Part shown: in pieces, positions 34,264 through 44,280 of the stretch | Numbering within the stretch: position 1 is the first letter of the stretch | Layout: every line of letters begins with the position of its first letter | Source of the DNA: an uncultured Myxococcales bacterium | GTDB lineage: Bacteria > Myxococcota_A > UBA9042 > DTJE01 | NCBI GenBank assembly: GCA_937975765.1 | Contig: CALJUR010000139.1 | Location: forward strand, 1-44,325 | Reading direction: 5' to 3' | DNA length: 44,325 nucleotides | Notes under the pieces: generated by a model | The model's input: only the letters and a program-made list of their open reading frames with translations | What the model was told of the DNA's origin: nothing | Databases searched by the model: none | Made by a program: the position numbers and the translations under genes

Positions 34264-34927
34264 GCTGCCGGTGCTGCGAAAGCCTCACGCGTCCCAGGTC
34301 CACGTCCGACAGGTTGCGGGCCACGTTCTCCAACTGCTGCCGGAAGGACGATGCGGGGGCGGCCGCCGGCATGGGCGGGGGTGGCGGAGGAGCCTTCGGT
34401 TCCGGAGCGGCCGGGTGCGCCGGGGCCCGCGATCCCGGCGAGGGCATGTCCCTCACGCCGCGAGCCGACAGGTCCAGCCAGGGATTCGCCTCGGCCAGCC
34501 GCGCCAGCAGGACGTCCGCGTTGCGCAGGTTCACGGCCAGTTGCTTCGCGACCCTCCACAACAGCCGGGCGGCCAGGGTCGCCGACGACCGGGCCAGGCC
34601 GACCAGGGCGTCCGAGGTCAGTTCGTAGACCTTCGTCGTGCCGACGGCCCGGCAGGTCGCGCTTCTGGGCTGGCCATCCACCAGGGACATCTGTCCGAAC
34701 ATCTGCCCCGGTCGCAGCACGGCCACCCTCGACCGGGCCATCCCGATCCGGACATCGACGTTTCCGCTGGCCAGCAGGAAGGCACTGTGCCCGGGGTCGT
34801 GCTGGCGGCAGACGCATTCGCCGTCCTGGAACGAACGTTCCAGCAGGACCGCCGACAACGCCCTTAGTTCGGGTTCCGGGAAATCGGGCAGGAGGAACTC
34901 CAGGTCCCGGATGCGGTCGTCCATCAT
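34217..34927 (-). CDS. Cyclic-nucleotide-binding-domain protein with Pro-rich linker (effector 2)
   Basis: 236 residues, no DNA-binding helix-turn-helix. Residues 10-150: a CNB beta-roll and following helices. The phosphate-binding cassette reads FGQMSLVDGQPRSAT, with Gln79 replacing the Glu that normally holds the ribose and Arg88 kept. Ligand binding may therefore be weak, altered or lost. Residues 165-192 are a Pro/Ala linker including six consecutive Pro. The last 45 residues (SSFRQQLENVARNLSDVDLGRV) look like a helical docking segment. ATG at 34927 overlaps the preceding stop (ATGA). Third and last gene of the cyclase operon; its 3' end overlaps the convergent CNB-PilT gene by 47 bp. Probably binds a partner protein rather than DNA; inference. 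Confidence 0.87.
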   Translation of the reverse strand: MMDDRIRDLEFLLPDFPEPELRALSAVLLERSFQDGECVCRQHDPGHSAFLLASGNVDVRIGMARSRVAVLRPGQMFGQMSLVDGQPRSATCRAVGTTKVYELTSDALVGLARSSATLAARLLWRVAKQLAVNLRNADVLLARLAEANPWLDLSARGVRDMPSPGSRAPAHPAAPEPKAPPPPPPMPAAAPASSFRQQLENVARNLSDVDLGRVRLSQHRQLTGATIRDPLRRWGR

Positions 34928-35415
34928 CGCACCCCCCGTGTCCCGCCCGCCGGAGGCACCGCCATCACCGCGGCCAGCGTGGCGTCCAGCGCGCGCAGCC
35001 GGGCGCTGATCGTCCGGGACAGGTTCAGCAGGATCCTCGCGACCAGGTCGGGACGCGACCGGCCCAGGGTCTTCAGGGCCTCCGTCGTCAGCGCCACGCA
35101 GACGGTGGGTTCCGTCGCGATCGCGGTCGCCGACCGGGGGCCGGGATCGACCAGGGCGACCTCGCCGACCGGCTCGCCGGGCCCGACCGAGGCCACCTGG
35201 ACGGCACCGCGGGACGGCGTTTCCACCTCGACCCGGATCCTCCCGGACACCACGATGAACGCCGTGCGTCCGGCCTCGCCCTGCCCGAACAGCCTCTGTC
35301 CCGCCGCGGGCCGCGCCGACTTCAGCAGCGGCACGACGGCCTGCAGCGCCTCGGCATCGAATCCCTGGAACAACGGCAGGCGCGAGAGCACCTCGACCAC
35401 CGCCTCCGGCATCAT
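34924..35415 (-). CDS. Stand-alone cyclic-nucleotide-binding-domain protein (effector 1)
   Basis: 163 residues, essentially one CNB domain plus a C-terminal helix. The phosphate-binding cassette GEVALVDPGPRSAT is canonical: Gly84-Glu85 for the ribose and Arg94 for the cyclic phosphate. cAMP or cGMP binding is therefore expected. There is no DNA-binding, kinase or channel domain, so it should act by protein contact. The opening VVEVLSRLPLFQGFDAEAL resembles the start of the CNB domain in the fused PilT gene (VVEILSRSTLFEGLSEANV), suggesting a common origin. Starts with ATG at 35415 in an ATGA overlap with the cyclase stop and ends in an ATGA overlap with effector 2. This tight coupling implies matched amounts of the three proteins. 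Confidence 0.9.
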   Translation of the reverse strand: MMPEAVVEVLSRLPLFQGFDAEALQAVVPLLKSARPAAGQRLFGQGEAGRTAFIVVSGRIRVEVETPSRGAVQVASVGPGEPVGEVALVDPGPRSATAIATEPTVCVALTTEALKTLGRSRPDLVARILLNLSRTISARLRALDATLAAVMAVPPAGGTRGVR

Positions 35416-37205
35416 GCACCTCCCCCCGGCACGCCGCCCCCGCCGGACGCGCTTTCGACCAGCCGGAAGATCTCCACTTCCTGGCTCCTGCCCTTCAGGC
35501 TGACCGCTCCGCCCGGCTGGCATGCGAACTCGTCGCCGATCCGCGACCGCACGCTGTCGCTGAGGACGATCTCCCCGCCCTTCGCGACGCCCTGCAGGCG
35601 TGCGGCCACGTTGACCGCGTCCCCGATCACCGTGTACTCCATCCGCCTCTCGGACCCGACGTTCCCCGCCACCACGACGCCGGTGTGGATCCCGATCGAC
35701 AGCCGGATGTCCCGGCCCGGAACCACGATCCACTTCTCGTTGGCCACCTGCACCCGGCGACGGATCTCCTCGGCCGCCCGGCAGGCCTTCACCGCGTGGT
35801 CCTGCAGCGGCGCGGGCGCCCCGAACACCGCCATGACGCAGTCCCCGATGTACTTGTCGATCGTTCCTCCCTGCCGGAAGATCGCGTCGGTCGCGATGGT
35901 GAACAACTCGTTCAGCACCCCCACGACGACCTCCGGGGGGAATCCCTCCGCGAACGGCGTGAACGAGGCGACATCCGCGAACAGGATCGTGATCTCCCGC
36001 CTCTGCCCCCCCAGTTCCAGTGCGGTCTTCCGGGACACCACGTCCTCGACGACGTCCGGGCTGAGGTACCGGCTGAGGTTCGTCCGGATGCGCGTCTCCT
36101 CGACCACACGGTCCCGGTAGGACCCCAGGTCCCTCGCCATCGAGTTGAACGCCTCGGCCATGCGCCCGACCTCGTCGCGCCGGCGTGCCTCGACGCGCAC
36201 GTCGAAGTGTCCTTCGGCCACCCTGCCGGCCGCCGCAGCGACGTCGAGGACGGGCCGGGACAGGTGTCGCCCCAGGACCAGTCCGACCACCAGGGACAAC
36301 AACGCGAAGACCAGTCCCACGACCACCGCGGTCATCCAGGTCGAACGCACGGCGGCATAAGCCTCGTCGCGGTCCTGCTCGACCACCAGCCCCCACCGGA
36401 GAAGCGGGACCGGCACCAGCACGCCCAGCAGCCGCTCGTTGCCGATGTCGTAGGACGCCGCGTAGCTGACCCCCACGTCCTTCAGGAACGATCCGTCCTC
36501 GGGCAGACCGAAGGCCCTGCCGCGTTCCCCCAGCGGGGCCAGCATCCTCGACGGGTCGGAATGCAGCACGACCTGCATCCGGTCGTCCACGACGAACACG
36601 CGGTCCGTGTCGCCGGTGAATCGCCGGGCGCTGGCATCCGCGACATCCTCGCGGGAAGGTTCCAGGTCCAGCGAGGTCCACAGGTATCCGTACAGGGTCC
36701 GTTCCTCGCCCCGGTAGGCCGGCACCACGATGGGCAATTGCGGATGCCCCGCGGGGCCCTTCGCGACCTGGCTGAACGCGACGCCCCGGGCCTCGGCCAC
36801 GCGGAGGATCGCGGCGTCCAGTTGTCCGGGGCGGGACGCGAGGGCGCCGGAGTCGCCGGCGACGATCGAGTCCAGGTGCCGGCCCTCGCGGTCGTAGATC
36901 GCGATCCCGTCGATGGCTCCCGAACCCATCAGGTGCGCCTTGATCGTCCGGACCCGGTCCTCGGCAGGCACGCCGCGCTCGGCCAGGGCGGCCGAAGCGA
37001 TCCGCATCTCGGTCAGCACGCGATCCATCCGGTTCACCAGGGCCAGGCCGACCTCCGAGGCGACGGCCATCCGGAACTCCTGCGCCGCCTCCTCCAGCCG
37101 GGCCAGGTTCAGGCGCACCAGGACGATCGTGGCGACCAGCAGGGGCAGCAGCCCCAGTGCCAGCAGCGCCAGCGTGATCCGTGCCTGCAGGCCGATCCGG
37201 TTCAT
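35412..37205 (-). CDS. Membrane-bound class III adenylate cyclase with periplasmic sensor and HAMP
   Basis: 597 residues. TM1 about 10-31; periplasmic sensor about 32-288 (Cache-like, AIYDREGRHLDSI and VFVVDDRMQVVLHSD); TM2 about 290-312; HAMP 313-365; coiled coil; cyclase domain about 402-580. Catalytic residues are all present: metal Asp411 and Asp455, adenine-selecting Lys451 in TIDKYIGD, and transition-state Asn532 and Arg536. The second purine-specifying position is Thr525 (EYTVIGD) instead of Asp, which defines the class IIIb type, several members of which respond to bicarbonate. It makes cAMP from ATP at the inner membrane in response to an unknown periplasmic signal. ATG at 37205 with GGAGG 5 bases upstream. 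First gene of a three-gene operon with two CNB proteins. Confidence 0.93.
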   Translation of the reverse strand: MNRIGLQARITLALLALGLLPLLVATIVLVRLNLARLEEAAQEFRMAVASEVGLALVNRMDRVLTEMRIASAALAERGVPAEDRVRTIKAHLMGSGAIDGIAIYDREGRHLDSIVAGDSGALASRPGQLDAAILRVAEARGVAFSQVAKGPAGHPQLPIVVPAYRGEERTLYGYLWTSLDLEPSREDVADASARRFTGDTDRVFVVDDRMQVVLHSDPSRMLAPLGERGRAFGLPEDGSFLKDVGVSYAASYDIGNERLLGVLVPVPLLRWGLVVEQDRDEAYAAVRSTWMTAVVVGLVFALLSLVVGLVLGRHLSRPVLDVAAAAGRVAEGHFDVRVEARRRDEVGRMAEAFNSMARDLGSYRDRVVEETRIRTNLSRYLSPDVVEDVVSRKTALELGGQRREITILFADVASFTPFAEGFPPEVVVGVLNELFTIATDAIFRQGGTIDKYIGDCVMAVFGAPAPLQDHAVKACRAAEEIRRRVQVANEKWIVVPGRDIRLSIGIHTGVVVAGNVGSERRMEYTVIGDAVNVAARLQGVAKGGEIVLSDSVRSRIGDEFACQPGGAVSLKGRSQEVEIFRLVESASGGGGVPGGGA

Positions 37206-37242
37206 TCCCACCTCCGCCGTGATCTGCAGGTGTTCAAAGAAC

Positions 37243-37271
37243 ATGCTAGCGCCTTGTCGATGCCCTGGCAA
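37243..37271 (-). promoter_or_regulatory. Sigma-70-like promoter for the cyclase-CNB operon
   Basis: Minus strand: TTGCCA (37271-37266, 5 of 6 to TTGACA), a 17-base spacer, then TAGCAT (37248-37243, 4 of 6 to TATAAT), about 38 bases upstream of the cyclase ATG. It lies in the 134-base divergent gap shared with sucA. Confidence 0.42.
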
Positions 37272-37339
37272 AGCCCCCGGGATTGACGAAACGCCAGTCA
37301 CGGCCCATTGTTGGACATACCCGGACCGGAAATCTCGGA

Positions 37340-40060
37340 ATGAGCGATCGGGCCCCTCCGGAACCATCCCTCGACCCCGAAAGCCTGGCGTATGCCGAGG
37401 ATCTCCTGGATTCCTGGCAGCGCGACCCGGCGTCGGTCGGTCCGGGCTGGCGGGACCTCTTCGGTTCGACGTCCCCGGAACCCCTGCCCCGCGCGGACGT
37501 GGCGGTCCTGCAGGACCGCGTCGACCAACTGGTCCGTGCCTGGCGCGTTCGAGGCCACATGGTCGCACGCATCGACCCGCTGGGGCTTCCGCGTCCGGAG
37601 CAGCCCGAACTGGACCCCGCCTACTACGGCTTGTCCGAATCCGACCTGGATCGCGTGGTATCCACCCGGACCCTGCAGGGGAGTTCCACGCTGACCGTCC
37701 GCGAACTGCTGCAGCGCCTGCGCGACACGTACGCGCGATCCGTCGGCGTCCAGTTCATGCACATCAACGACCTGGCCCTGAAGACGTGGCTGCAGGAACG
37801 GATGGAAGGCTCGGGGAACCGCCTGGAACTCTCGGCCGAACAGCAGGTCCGGATCCTGACGCGACTGACCGATGCCGTCCTGTTCGAGGACTTCCTCCAG
37901 AAGAAGTTCCTGGGGGCCAAGCGCTTCAGCCTGGAAGGCGCCGAAAGCTTCATCCCGCTGCTGGACCTGGCCCTGGAGCACGCCGGCCGGCAGGGCATCA
38001 TCGAGGTGGTGCTGGGCATGCCGCACCGCGGCCGGCTGAACGTGCTGGCCAACGTGATGGGCAAGTCGCCGCGCCGGATCTTCCGGGAGTTCGAGGACTC
38101 CCAGCCCGTCGCGGGCAGCGGCGACGTGAAGTACCACCTGGGGCACACGACCTGGTGGACCACGTCGGACGGCCGGCGGATCCACGTCTCCCTGGCCTTC
38201 AATCCCAGCCACCTCGAGTTCGTGAACCCGGTCGCGATGGGCCGCATGCGCGCCCGCCAGGACCAGGCCGGGGACACCTGGCGGTCCCGCGGGATGCTGG
38301 TTCTGGTCCACGGCGACGCGGCGTTTGCCGGGGAGGGGATCGTCCAGGAGACGCTGAACATGAGCGGGCTGGCCGGCTACACGGTCGGCGGCACGCTGCA
38401 CATCATCGTGAACAACCAGGTCGGCTTCACGACGTCCCCCGAGGAAGGCCGGTCCTCCACCTACGCGACTGACGTGGCCCGCCTGCTGGACGTCCCGATC
38501 TTCCACGTGAACGGGGAGGACCCCGAAGCCGTGGCCCAGGTAGTCCAGTTGGCGATGGACTTCCGGAGGGCCTATTCCCGGGACGTCGTCATCGACATGT
38601 ACGCGTACCGGCGCCGGGGCCACAACGAGGGCGACGAGCCCGCGTTCACGCAGCCGGTGATGGTCCGGGCGATCGAGTCCCGCCCCTCGGTGCGCGAGGC
38701 CTACCTGGAGTTCCTGCTGAAGATGGGGGGGATCACCCGGGAGCAGACCGACGGCATTGCCGTCCGTCGCCGCAAGGAGTTCGACCGGGAACTGGTCGCG
38801 GCGCGCAGCGAGGCATCGCCGGCGCCCTCGGGATACGGCGGGCGATGGCGAGGGATCGCGGGCGGCCGGGACGCGGACACGCCCGAGACCGACACCGGGG
38901 TCGAGGCCGGTCGCCTGTCTGTCCTGCTGGAGTCGATGTCCCGGGTTCCGGAAGATTTCCACCCGCACCCGAAACTGCTGCGCCTGCTGGAGGCGCGACG
39001 CGGGATGGCGGCGGGGACGCGGCCCGTCGACTGGGCCGCGGCCGAACTGCTGGCCTACGGCTCGCTGGCGGTCGAGGGTACCCGGGTGCGACTGTCGGGA
39101 CAGGACGTGCGCCGCGGCACCTTCAGCCACCGTCACGCCGTCCTGTACGACGCGCAGGACGGGCGACCGTACCCGTTCCTGCAGTCTCTGCATCCGGGCC
39201 AGGCCCCGGTCGAGGTCCGCAACAGTCCCCTGTCCGAGACCGGCGTGCTGGGATTCGAGTACGGGTACAGCCTGGACAGCCCGGAGGCCCTGGTGGTGTG
39301 GGAGGCGCAGTTCGGCGACTTCCTGAACGTGGCCCAGCCGATCGTGGACCAGTTCCTGGCCTCGGCCGAGGCCAAGTGGGACCGGCTGTCGGGGCTGGTC
39401 CTGCTGCTGCCGCACGGCCTGGAGGGCCAGGGTCCCGAGCACAGCAGCGCGCGCATCGAGCGGTTCCTTCAACTGGCGGCGAACGACAACCTCCAGGTGG
39501 TCCAGCCCACGACGCCCGCCCAGTTGTTCCACGTGCTCCGGCGCCAGGTGCGACGTCCCTGGCGCAAGCCCCTGGTGGTGATGACGCCGAAGAGCCTGCT
39601 TCGCCATCCGGCCGTGATATCCGACCTGGGCGAACTGGCCGGGGGGCGCTTCCGGCGGGTGCTGCCGGACGACCGTCCCGCGGGCAGCCCGACCACCCGG
39701 GTCCTGCTGTGCAGCGGCAAGATCTGCCTGGAACTGCACAAGGCGCGCCAGGAACGTGGTCGCGACGACGTGGCGATCGTCCGGCTGGAGCAGTTGTACC
39801 CCCTGGCCGACGAGAGCCTGGCCGAGGTGCTGTCGCCCCTGGCCGGCATTCCCGCGGCCTGGGTCCAGGAAGAGCCCGCGAACCAGGGCGCGGCCCCTTA
39901 CGTGCAGGGACGGTTCTGCCGGGGCTTCCCGGGGAGCCTTCCCTTCGCCGGGGTCGTGTCGCGGCCCGCCTCGGCTTCCCCGGCGACGGGTTCGCACCGC
40001 CGGCACGAGGAGCAGCAGCTTCGCCTGGTCGAGCAGGCGTTCGGGACCGGGCAGGACTAG
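37340..40060 (+). CDS. sucA: 2-oxoglutarate dehydrogenase E1 component
   Basis: 906 residues, close to the typical 900-950. The N-terminal E1 segment (DPESLAYAEDLLDSWQ) is followed by the thiamine-diphosphate domain with GMPHRGRLNVL (about 226-236) and the cofactor-binding GDAAFAGEGI...NNQVGF segment, then the transketolase central and C-terminal domains. E1 decarboxylates 2-oxoglutarate and transfers the succinyl group to E2 lipoyl in the cytoplasm (TCA cycle, releasing CO2). ATG at 37340 is selected; a TTG at 37283 would add 19 non-conserved residues. sucB follows after 9 bases. A weak promoter-like TTGACG (37283-37288) lies upstream, but the hexamer 17 bases later is poor. Confidence 0.96.
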   Translation: MSDRAPPEPSLDPESLAYAEDLLDSWQRDPASVGPGWRDLFGSTSPEPLPRADVAVLQDRVDQLVRAWRVRGHMVARIDPLGLPRPEQPELDPAYYGLSESDLDRVVSTRTLQGSSTLTVRELLQRLRDTYARSVGVQFMHINDLALKTWLQERMEGSGNRLELSAEQQVRILTRLTDAVLFEDFLQKKFLGAKRFSLEGAESFIPLLDLALEHAGRQGIIEVVLGMPHRGRLNVLANVMGKSPRRIFREFEDSQPVAGSGDVKYHLGHTTWWTTSDGRRIHVSLAFNPSHLEFVNPVAMGRMRARQDQAGDTWRSRGMLVLVHGDAAFAGEGIVQETLNMSGLAGYTVGGTLHIIVNNQVGFTTSPEEGRSSTYATDVARLLDVPIFHVNGEDPEAVAQVVQLAMDFRRAYSRDVVIDMYAYRRRGHNEGDEPAFTQPVMVRAIESRPSVREAYLEFLLKMGGITREQTDGIAVRRRKEFDRELVAARSEASPAPSGYGGRWRGIAGGRDADTPETDTGVEAGRLSVLLESMSRVPEDFHPHPKLLRLLEARRGMAAGTRPVDWAAAELLAYGSLAVEGTRVRLSGQDVRRGTFSHRHAVLYDAQDGRPYPFLQSLHPGQAPVEVRNSPLSETGVLGFEYGYSLDSPEALVVWEAQFGDFLNVAQPIVDQFLASAEAKWDRLSGLVLLLPHGLEGQGPEHSSARIERFLQLAANDNLQVVQPTTPAQLFHVLRRQVRRPWRKPLVVMTPKSLLRHPAVISDLGELAGGRFRRVLPDDRPAGSPTTRVLLCSGKICLELHKARQERGRDDVAIVRLEQLYPLADESLAEVLSPLAGIPAAWVQEEPANQGAAPYVQGRFCRGFPGSLPFAGVVSRPASASPATGSHRRHEEQQLRLVEQAFGTGQD

Positions 40061-40069
40061 GAGGATGCC

Positions 40070-41281
40070 ATGGCCGTCGAGTTGAAGGTTCCCCCGGTCG
40101 GCGAGTCGGTCACGGAGGGCCAGGTCGGCGAGTGGCTGAAGACCGAGGGCGACCCGGTCCGGCAGGACGAACCCGTGGTCGTTCTGGAGACCGACAAGGC
40201 CACGATGGAGGTCCCGTCCCCGGTCGACGGGCGGATGGGCCGGATCCTGAAGGCGCGCGGCGAACGCGTCGTGGTCGGCGAGGTGCTGGGGTACGTCGAG
40301 GAGGGCGGGACCGCCACGGCCGCCACCCCGCCGGCCCCGGCCGTGACGGAATCTCCCGGCGGCAGCGAACCTCCTCTCGTCGTGCCCGCCACCAGGGAAC
40401 CATCCCGCGTCGCGCCGGCCGCCATCGAACCGTCCCGCGTCATGCCCGCCGCCCGCGCGGAGGCCCTGCGCACCGGGGTCCCGCTGGAGTCCGTCACCCC
40501 CACCGGTCCTGGCGGCCGCGTGCTGAAGGAGGACGTGGTTCGCGCCGCGCAGGCCGCACCGGCAACCCCGCCCCCGGCGGGACGCGAGGACGAGGTCGTG
40601 CCGATGACGCTGCTGCGTCGCCGGATCGCCGAACGCCTGGTCCAGGCGCAGTCTCAGGCGGCCCTCCTGACCACCTTCAACGAGATCGACCTGTCCGCCT
40701 ACCTCGCCCTGCGCAAGCGCCTGCAGGATGCCTACGTGGCGCGGCACGGGGTCAAGCTGGGCCTGATGTCGATCTTCGTGAAGGCGGCCATCGACGCCTT
40801 GTTGCGCGTCCCCCAGTTGAATGCCGAGATCCGGGGCCAGGACGTCGTCTACCACCGCCGCCACGACATCGGAGTGGCCGTCGGCGGCGGTCGCGGCCTT
40901 GTCGTGCCCGTGCTGCGCGATGCCGACGGGATGAGCCTGGCCGCCATCGAGAAGGCGATCGCGGACTTCGCGGAACGGGCCCGCCAGAACCGGCTGGAGT
41001 TGCACGAACTCCAGGGGGGCACCTTCACGATCAGCAACGGGGGGGTCTACGGCAGCCTGCTGTCCACCCCGATCGTCAACCCTCCCCAGTCCGGCGTGCT
41101 GGGGCTGCATGCGATCCAGGACCGCCCCGTGGCGCGCGACGGGCAGGTGGTGATCCGCCCGATGATGTACGTGGCGCTGACCTACGACCACCGGCTGGTC
41201 GACGGCCGGGAGGCGGTCTCCTTCCTGGTCCGGGTGAAGGAGGTCGTCGAGGACCCGGCCCGCCTGCTGCTGGAGGCCTAG
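40070..41281 (+). CDS. sucB: Dihydrolipoyllysine succinyltransferase, E2 of 2-oxoglutarate dehydrogenase
   Basis: 403 residues. Lipoyl domain 1-77 with the lipoylated Lys43 in ETDKATMEV. Ala/Pro linker. Peripheral-subunit-binding domain about 120-160 (EALRTGVPLESVTPTGPGGR). Catalytic domain to the end with the active-site YDHRLVDGRE around residue 374 (His, Asp). It forms the core of the complex and passes the succinyl group to CoA. Assignment to succinyl- rather than acetyl- or branched-chain transferase rests on the direct linkage to sucA and the VPPVGESVTEG N-terminus typical of SucB. ATG at 40070 is 5 bases after GGAGG. Confidence 0.95.
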   Translation: MAVELKVPPVGESVTEGQVGEWLKTEGDPVRQDEPVVVLETDKATMEVPSPVDGRMGRILKARGERVVVGEVLGYVEEGGTATAATPPAPAVTESPGGSEPPLVVPATREPSRVAPAAIEPSRVMPAARAEALRTGVPLESVTPTGPGGRVLKEDVVRAAQAAPATPPPAGREDEVVPMTLLRRRIAERLVQAQSQAALLTTFNEIDLSAYLALRKRLQDAYVARHGVKLGLMSIFVKAAIDALLRVPQLNAEIRGQDVVYHRRHDIGVAVGGGRGLVVPVLRDADGMSLAAIEKAIADFAERARQNRLELHELQGGTFTISNGGVYGSLLSTPIVNPPQSGVLGLHAIQDRPVARDGQVVIRPMMYVALTYDHRLVDGREAVSFLVRVKEVVEDPARLLLEA

Positions 41282-41324
41282 CGGCGCGCCCTGCGGGGTC
41301 CTCCGTCCTGGCGGTTGCGGCCGG

Positions 41325-41377
41325 ACCGGACCTCGACATCGCGACGCCTTCGCGCTAGGGTTCGCTCCCGGTCCGGT
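41325..41377. other. Inverted repeat in the sucB-lpd gap
   Basis: ACCGGACC (41325-41332) and GGTCCGGT (41370-41377) are perfect complements separated by 37 bases, in the 125-base gap before lpd. In mRNA this could form a hairpin that attenuates or processes the message between sucAB and lpd. The rest of the gap shows no gene. Confidence 0.28.
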
Positions 41378-41406
41378 GCCCGGGCCATCACTCGGGAGGG
41401 GATGCC

Positions 41407-42795
<1,389 letters not shown>

Positions 42796-42820
42796 GGTGC
42801 CTTCCGGCGTCATTCCGCCA

Positions 42821-43501
42821 TCAGGCGTACAGGGCCACCTGCCGGCGCACCAGCCTCCACAGGACCCAGGCGATCATCGCGGCGCCCAGCATCTCCACCC
42901 CTTCCTCGAGATTCGCCAGCACCACCACGACGACGTCGTTCCCGCCGGTCATCCGGATCCAGATCGCCTGCACCGTCTCGACGCCGATCCCGCCCGCCAG
43001 CAGCAGCCCCCACCCGATCAGCAGTCCGCGGCGAGTCTCCTTCGGCAGGGCCTTCAGGAATTCCCGGTAGGCCCATGCCAGGAACCCGACGATCACCAGT
43101 GCCGGCCCGATGAACACCCCGAACAGGCCGCCCCGGAAGGTCCCGTAGTCCTGCGCCACCCGTCCCGCCGCGATCTCGTGCAGGCCGACCGCCTTCTCGA
43201 CCCCCATCAGCGCCACCAGGACCGCCAGCCCGTACCAGTGCGACACCCACGTGCCACCGGCCGCGTGCGACATGTCCCGGGCCCTCCAGGCGCAGGCGGC
43301 CGCGGCTATCAGCAGGCACCCGGTCTCGAACCCGACCGGCACGATCCCGTTCCAGTCCGCGTCCAGCCAGACCCGGAAGGGGTCCACCCAGCCCTGCCCC
43401 GAATGGCCGGCCAGCCCTACCAGCGTGCTGACCGCGGTGATCGCCAGCGTCACCGCAACCAGTCCCTGCTGCAGGCGATCGCCTCCACCCGCCCTCTTCA
43501 T
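42821..43501 (-). CDS. Six-helix integral membrane protein of unknown function
   Basis: 226 residues with six predicted membrane helices: about 13-34, 50-72, 85-108, 123-147, 153-176 and 180-215. Several charged residues are buried in or next to helices, notably VEKAVGLHE at the end of helix 3, FETG in helix 2, and LEEGVEMLG before helix 6. I do not recognise the family. ATG at 43501 is preceded by GGGGAG at 6 bases. It is convergent with lpd (25-base gap) and lies just downstream of the inverted-repeat element at 43584-43707. Transport, sensing or membrane-anchoring are all possible. Confidence 0.72.
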   Translation of the reverse strand: MKRAGGGDRLQQGLVAVTLAITAVSTLVGLAGHSGQGWVDPFRVWLDADWNGIVPVGFETGCLLIAAAACAWRARDMSHAAGGTWVSHWYGLAVLVALMGVEKAVGLHEIAAGRVAQDYGTFRGGLFGVFIGPALVIVGFLAWAYREFLKALPKETRRGLLIGWGLLLAGGIGVETVQAIWIRMTGGNDVVVVVLANLEEGVEMLGAAMIAWVLWRLVRRQVALYA

Positions 43502-43583
43502 GCCCGGCTCCCCGCGGTTTCCTGCCACTCTGCCCGGGTCGGCGCGATTCTTCAAGGCCCTCCCGAATCCGCCGGAAATTCGT

Positions 43584-43707
43584 AAATTCGGGGACAGTCA
43601 CCATTATTGCTACCTCAACTGGCTGTATTTTCACGCCTATTGATACTTATCCAACATCTTCCAGCAGTTGCGTGCGGAGTATTGGTGACTGTCCCTGATT
43701 TGGGGAC
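43584..43707. repeat. REP/RAYT-like or MITE-like inverted-repeat element
   Basis: Arms GGGACAGTCACC (43591-43602) and GGTGACTGTCCC (43684-43695) are perfect 12-bp complements, extending with mismatches to AAATTCG/AAATC on the outside. The roughly 80-base centre is clearly more AT-rich than the flanks. A second GGGGACGGTTCC lies at the right edge. This resembles the repeats mobilised by REP-associated tyrosine (Y1) transposases. No transposase is encoded here. Confidence 0.6.
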
Positions 43708-43720
43708 GGTTCCGGACCTG

Positions 43721-44280
43721 CTAGAAACGGGCGCTGCAGCCGCCTGGGCGGCGGGGGAGCGGGTCGTCAAGTTCTTCGGACAAAGCCGGATCCCCGGCCT
43801 CGTCGAGGGTGTCGCGATCCTCTTCGGCCTGCTCGGGGGGCGCGTCCTCGACCCCGGGTTCGCCGCCACCCGGTTCGTCGGCCCCCTGGAGGGGCAGGCA
43901 GCTCACCCTCGCCAGCAGGTCGCGTTCGAAGTCGGGCACCTCGATGGCGACGGCGTCCCCTTCCTGGATCCCCGTCCTCTCCGCAATCGGCATCCCGGCA
44001 TCCTTCCATACGCCGTGCCAGTATACCTGCCATGTGCAGGCGCCCTCTTCCGGCACGATTCCCCCGACCCGCACCGTCACACCCGTGTGCGTCGCGGGCT
44101 GCCAGTCTTCCCGGCGGTCGTATTCCGATTCCCGGTCGTGCACCCAGACCAGCGCCCCGTTCTCCAGAGCCGCGGCCCGCGCATCCACCGCTTCGTCGCC
44201 GGTCGCCTGCACGTCGTCCAGGTGCCCCGTGACGTACGCCGCGCCGCAATGCAGAAGGACCTCCGCCACGCTGGCCAGCC
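43721..44280 (-). CDS. Hypothetical protein, 5'-truncated at contig end
   Basis: About 186 residues of the C-terminal part are present; the reading frame runs into the adapter at 44281, so the true start is missing. The visible sequence has a compact region (LHCGAAYVTGHLDDVQA, WVHDRESEYDRR, CTWQVYWHGVWKDAGM, EGDAVAIEVPDFERDLLARVSCLPL) and then an acidic, Glu/Asp/Pro-rich tail of about 50 residues. I do not recognise a family. The stop at 43721 lies directly beside the inverted-repeat element. The N-terminal Met and first 11 residues of the apparent open frame (MTGVQTCALPI) are translated adapter and must be discarded. Confidence 0.6.
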
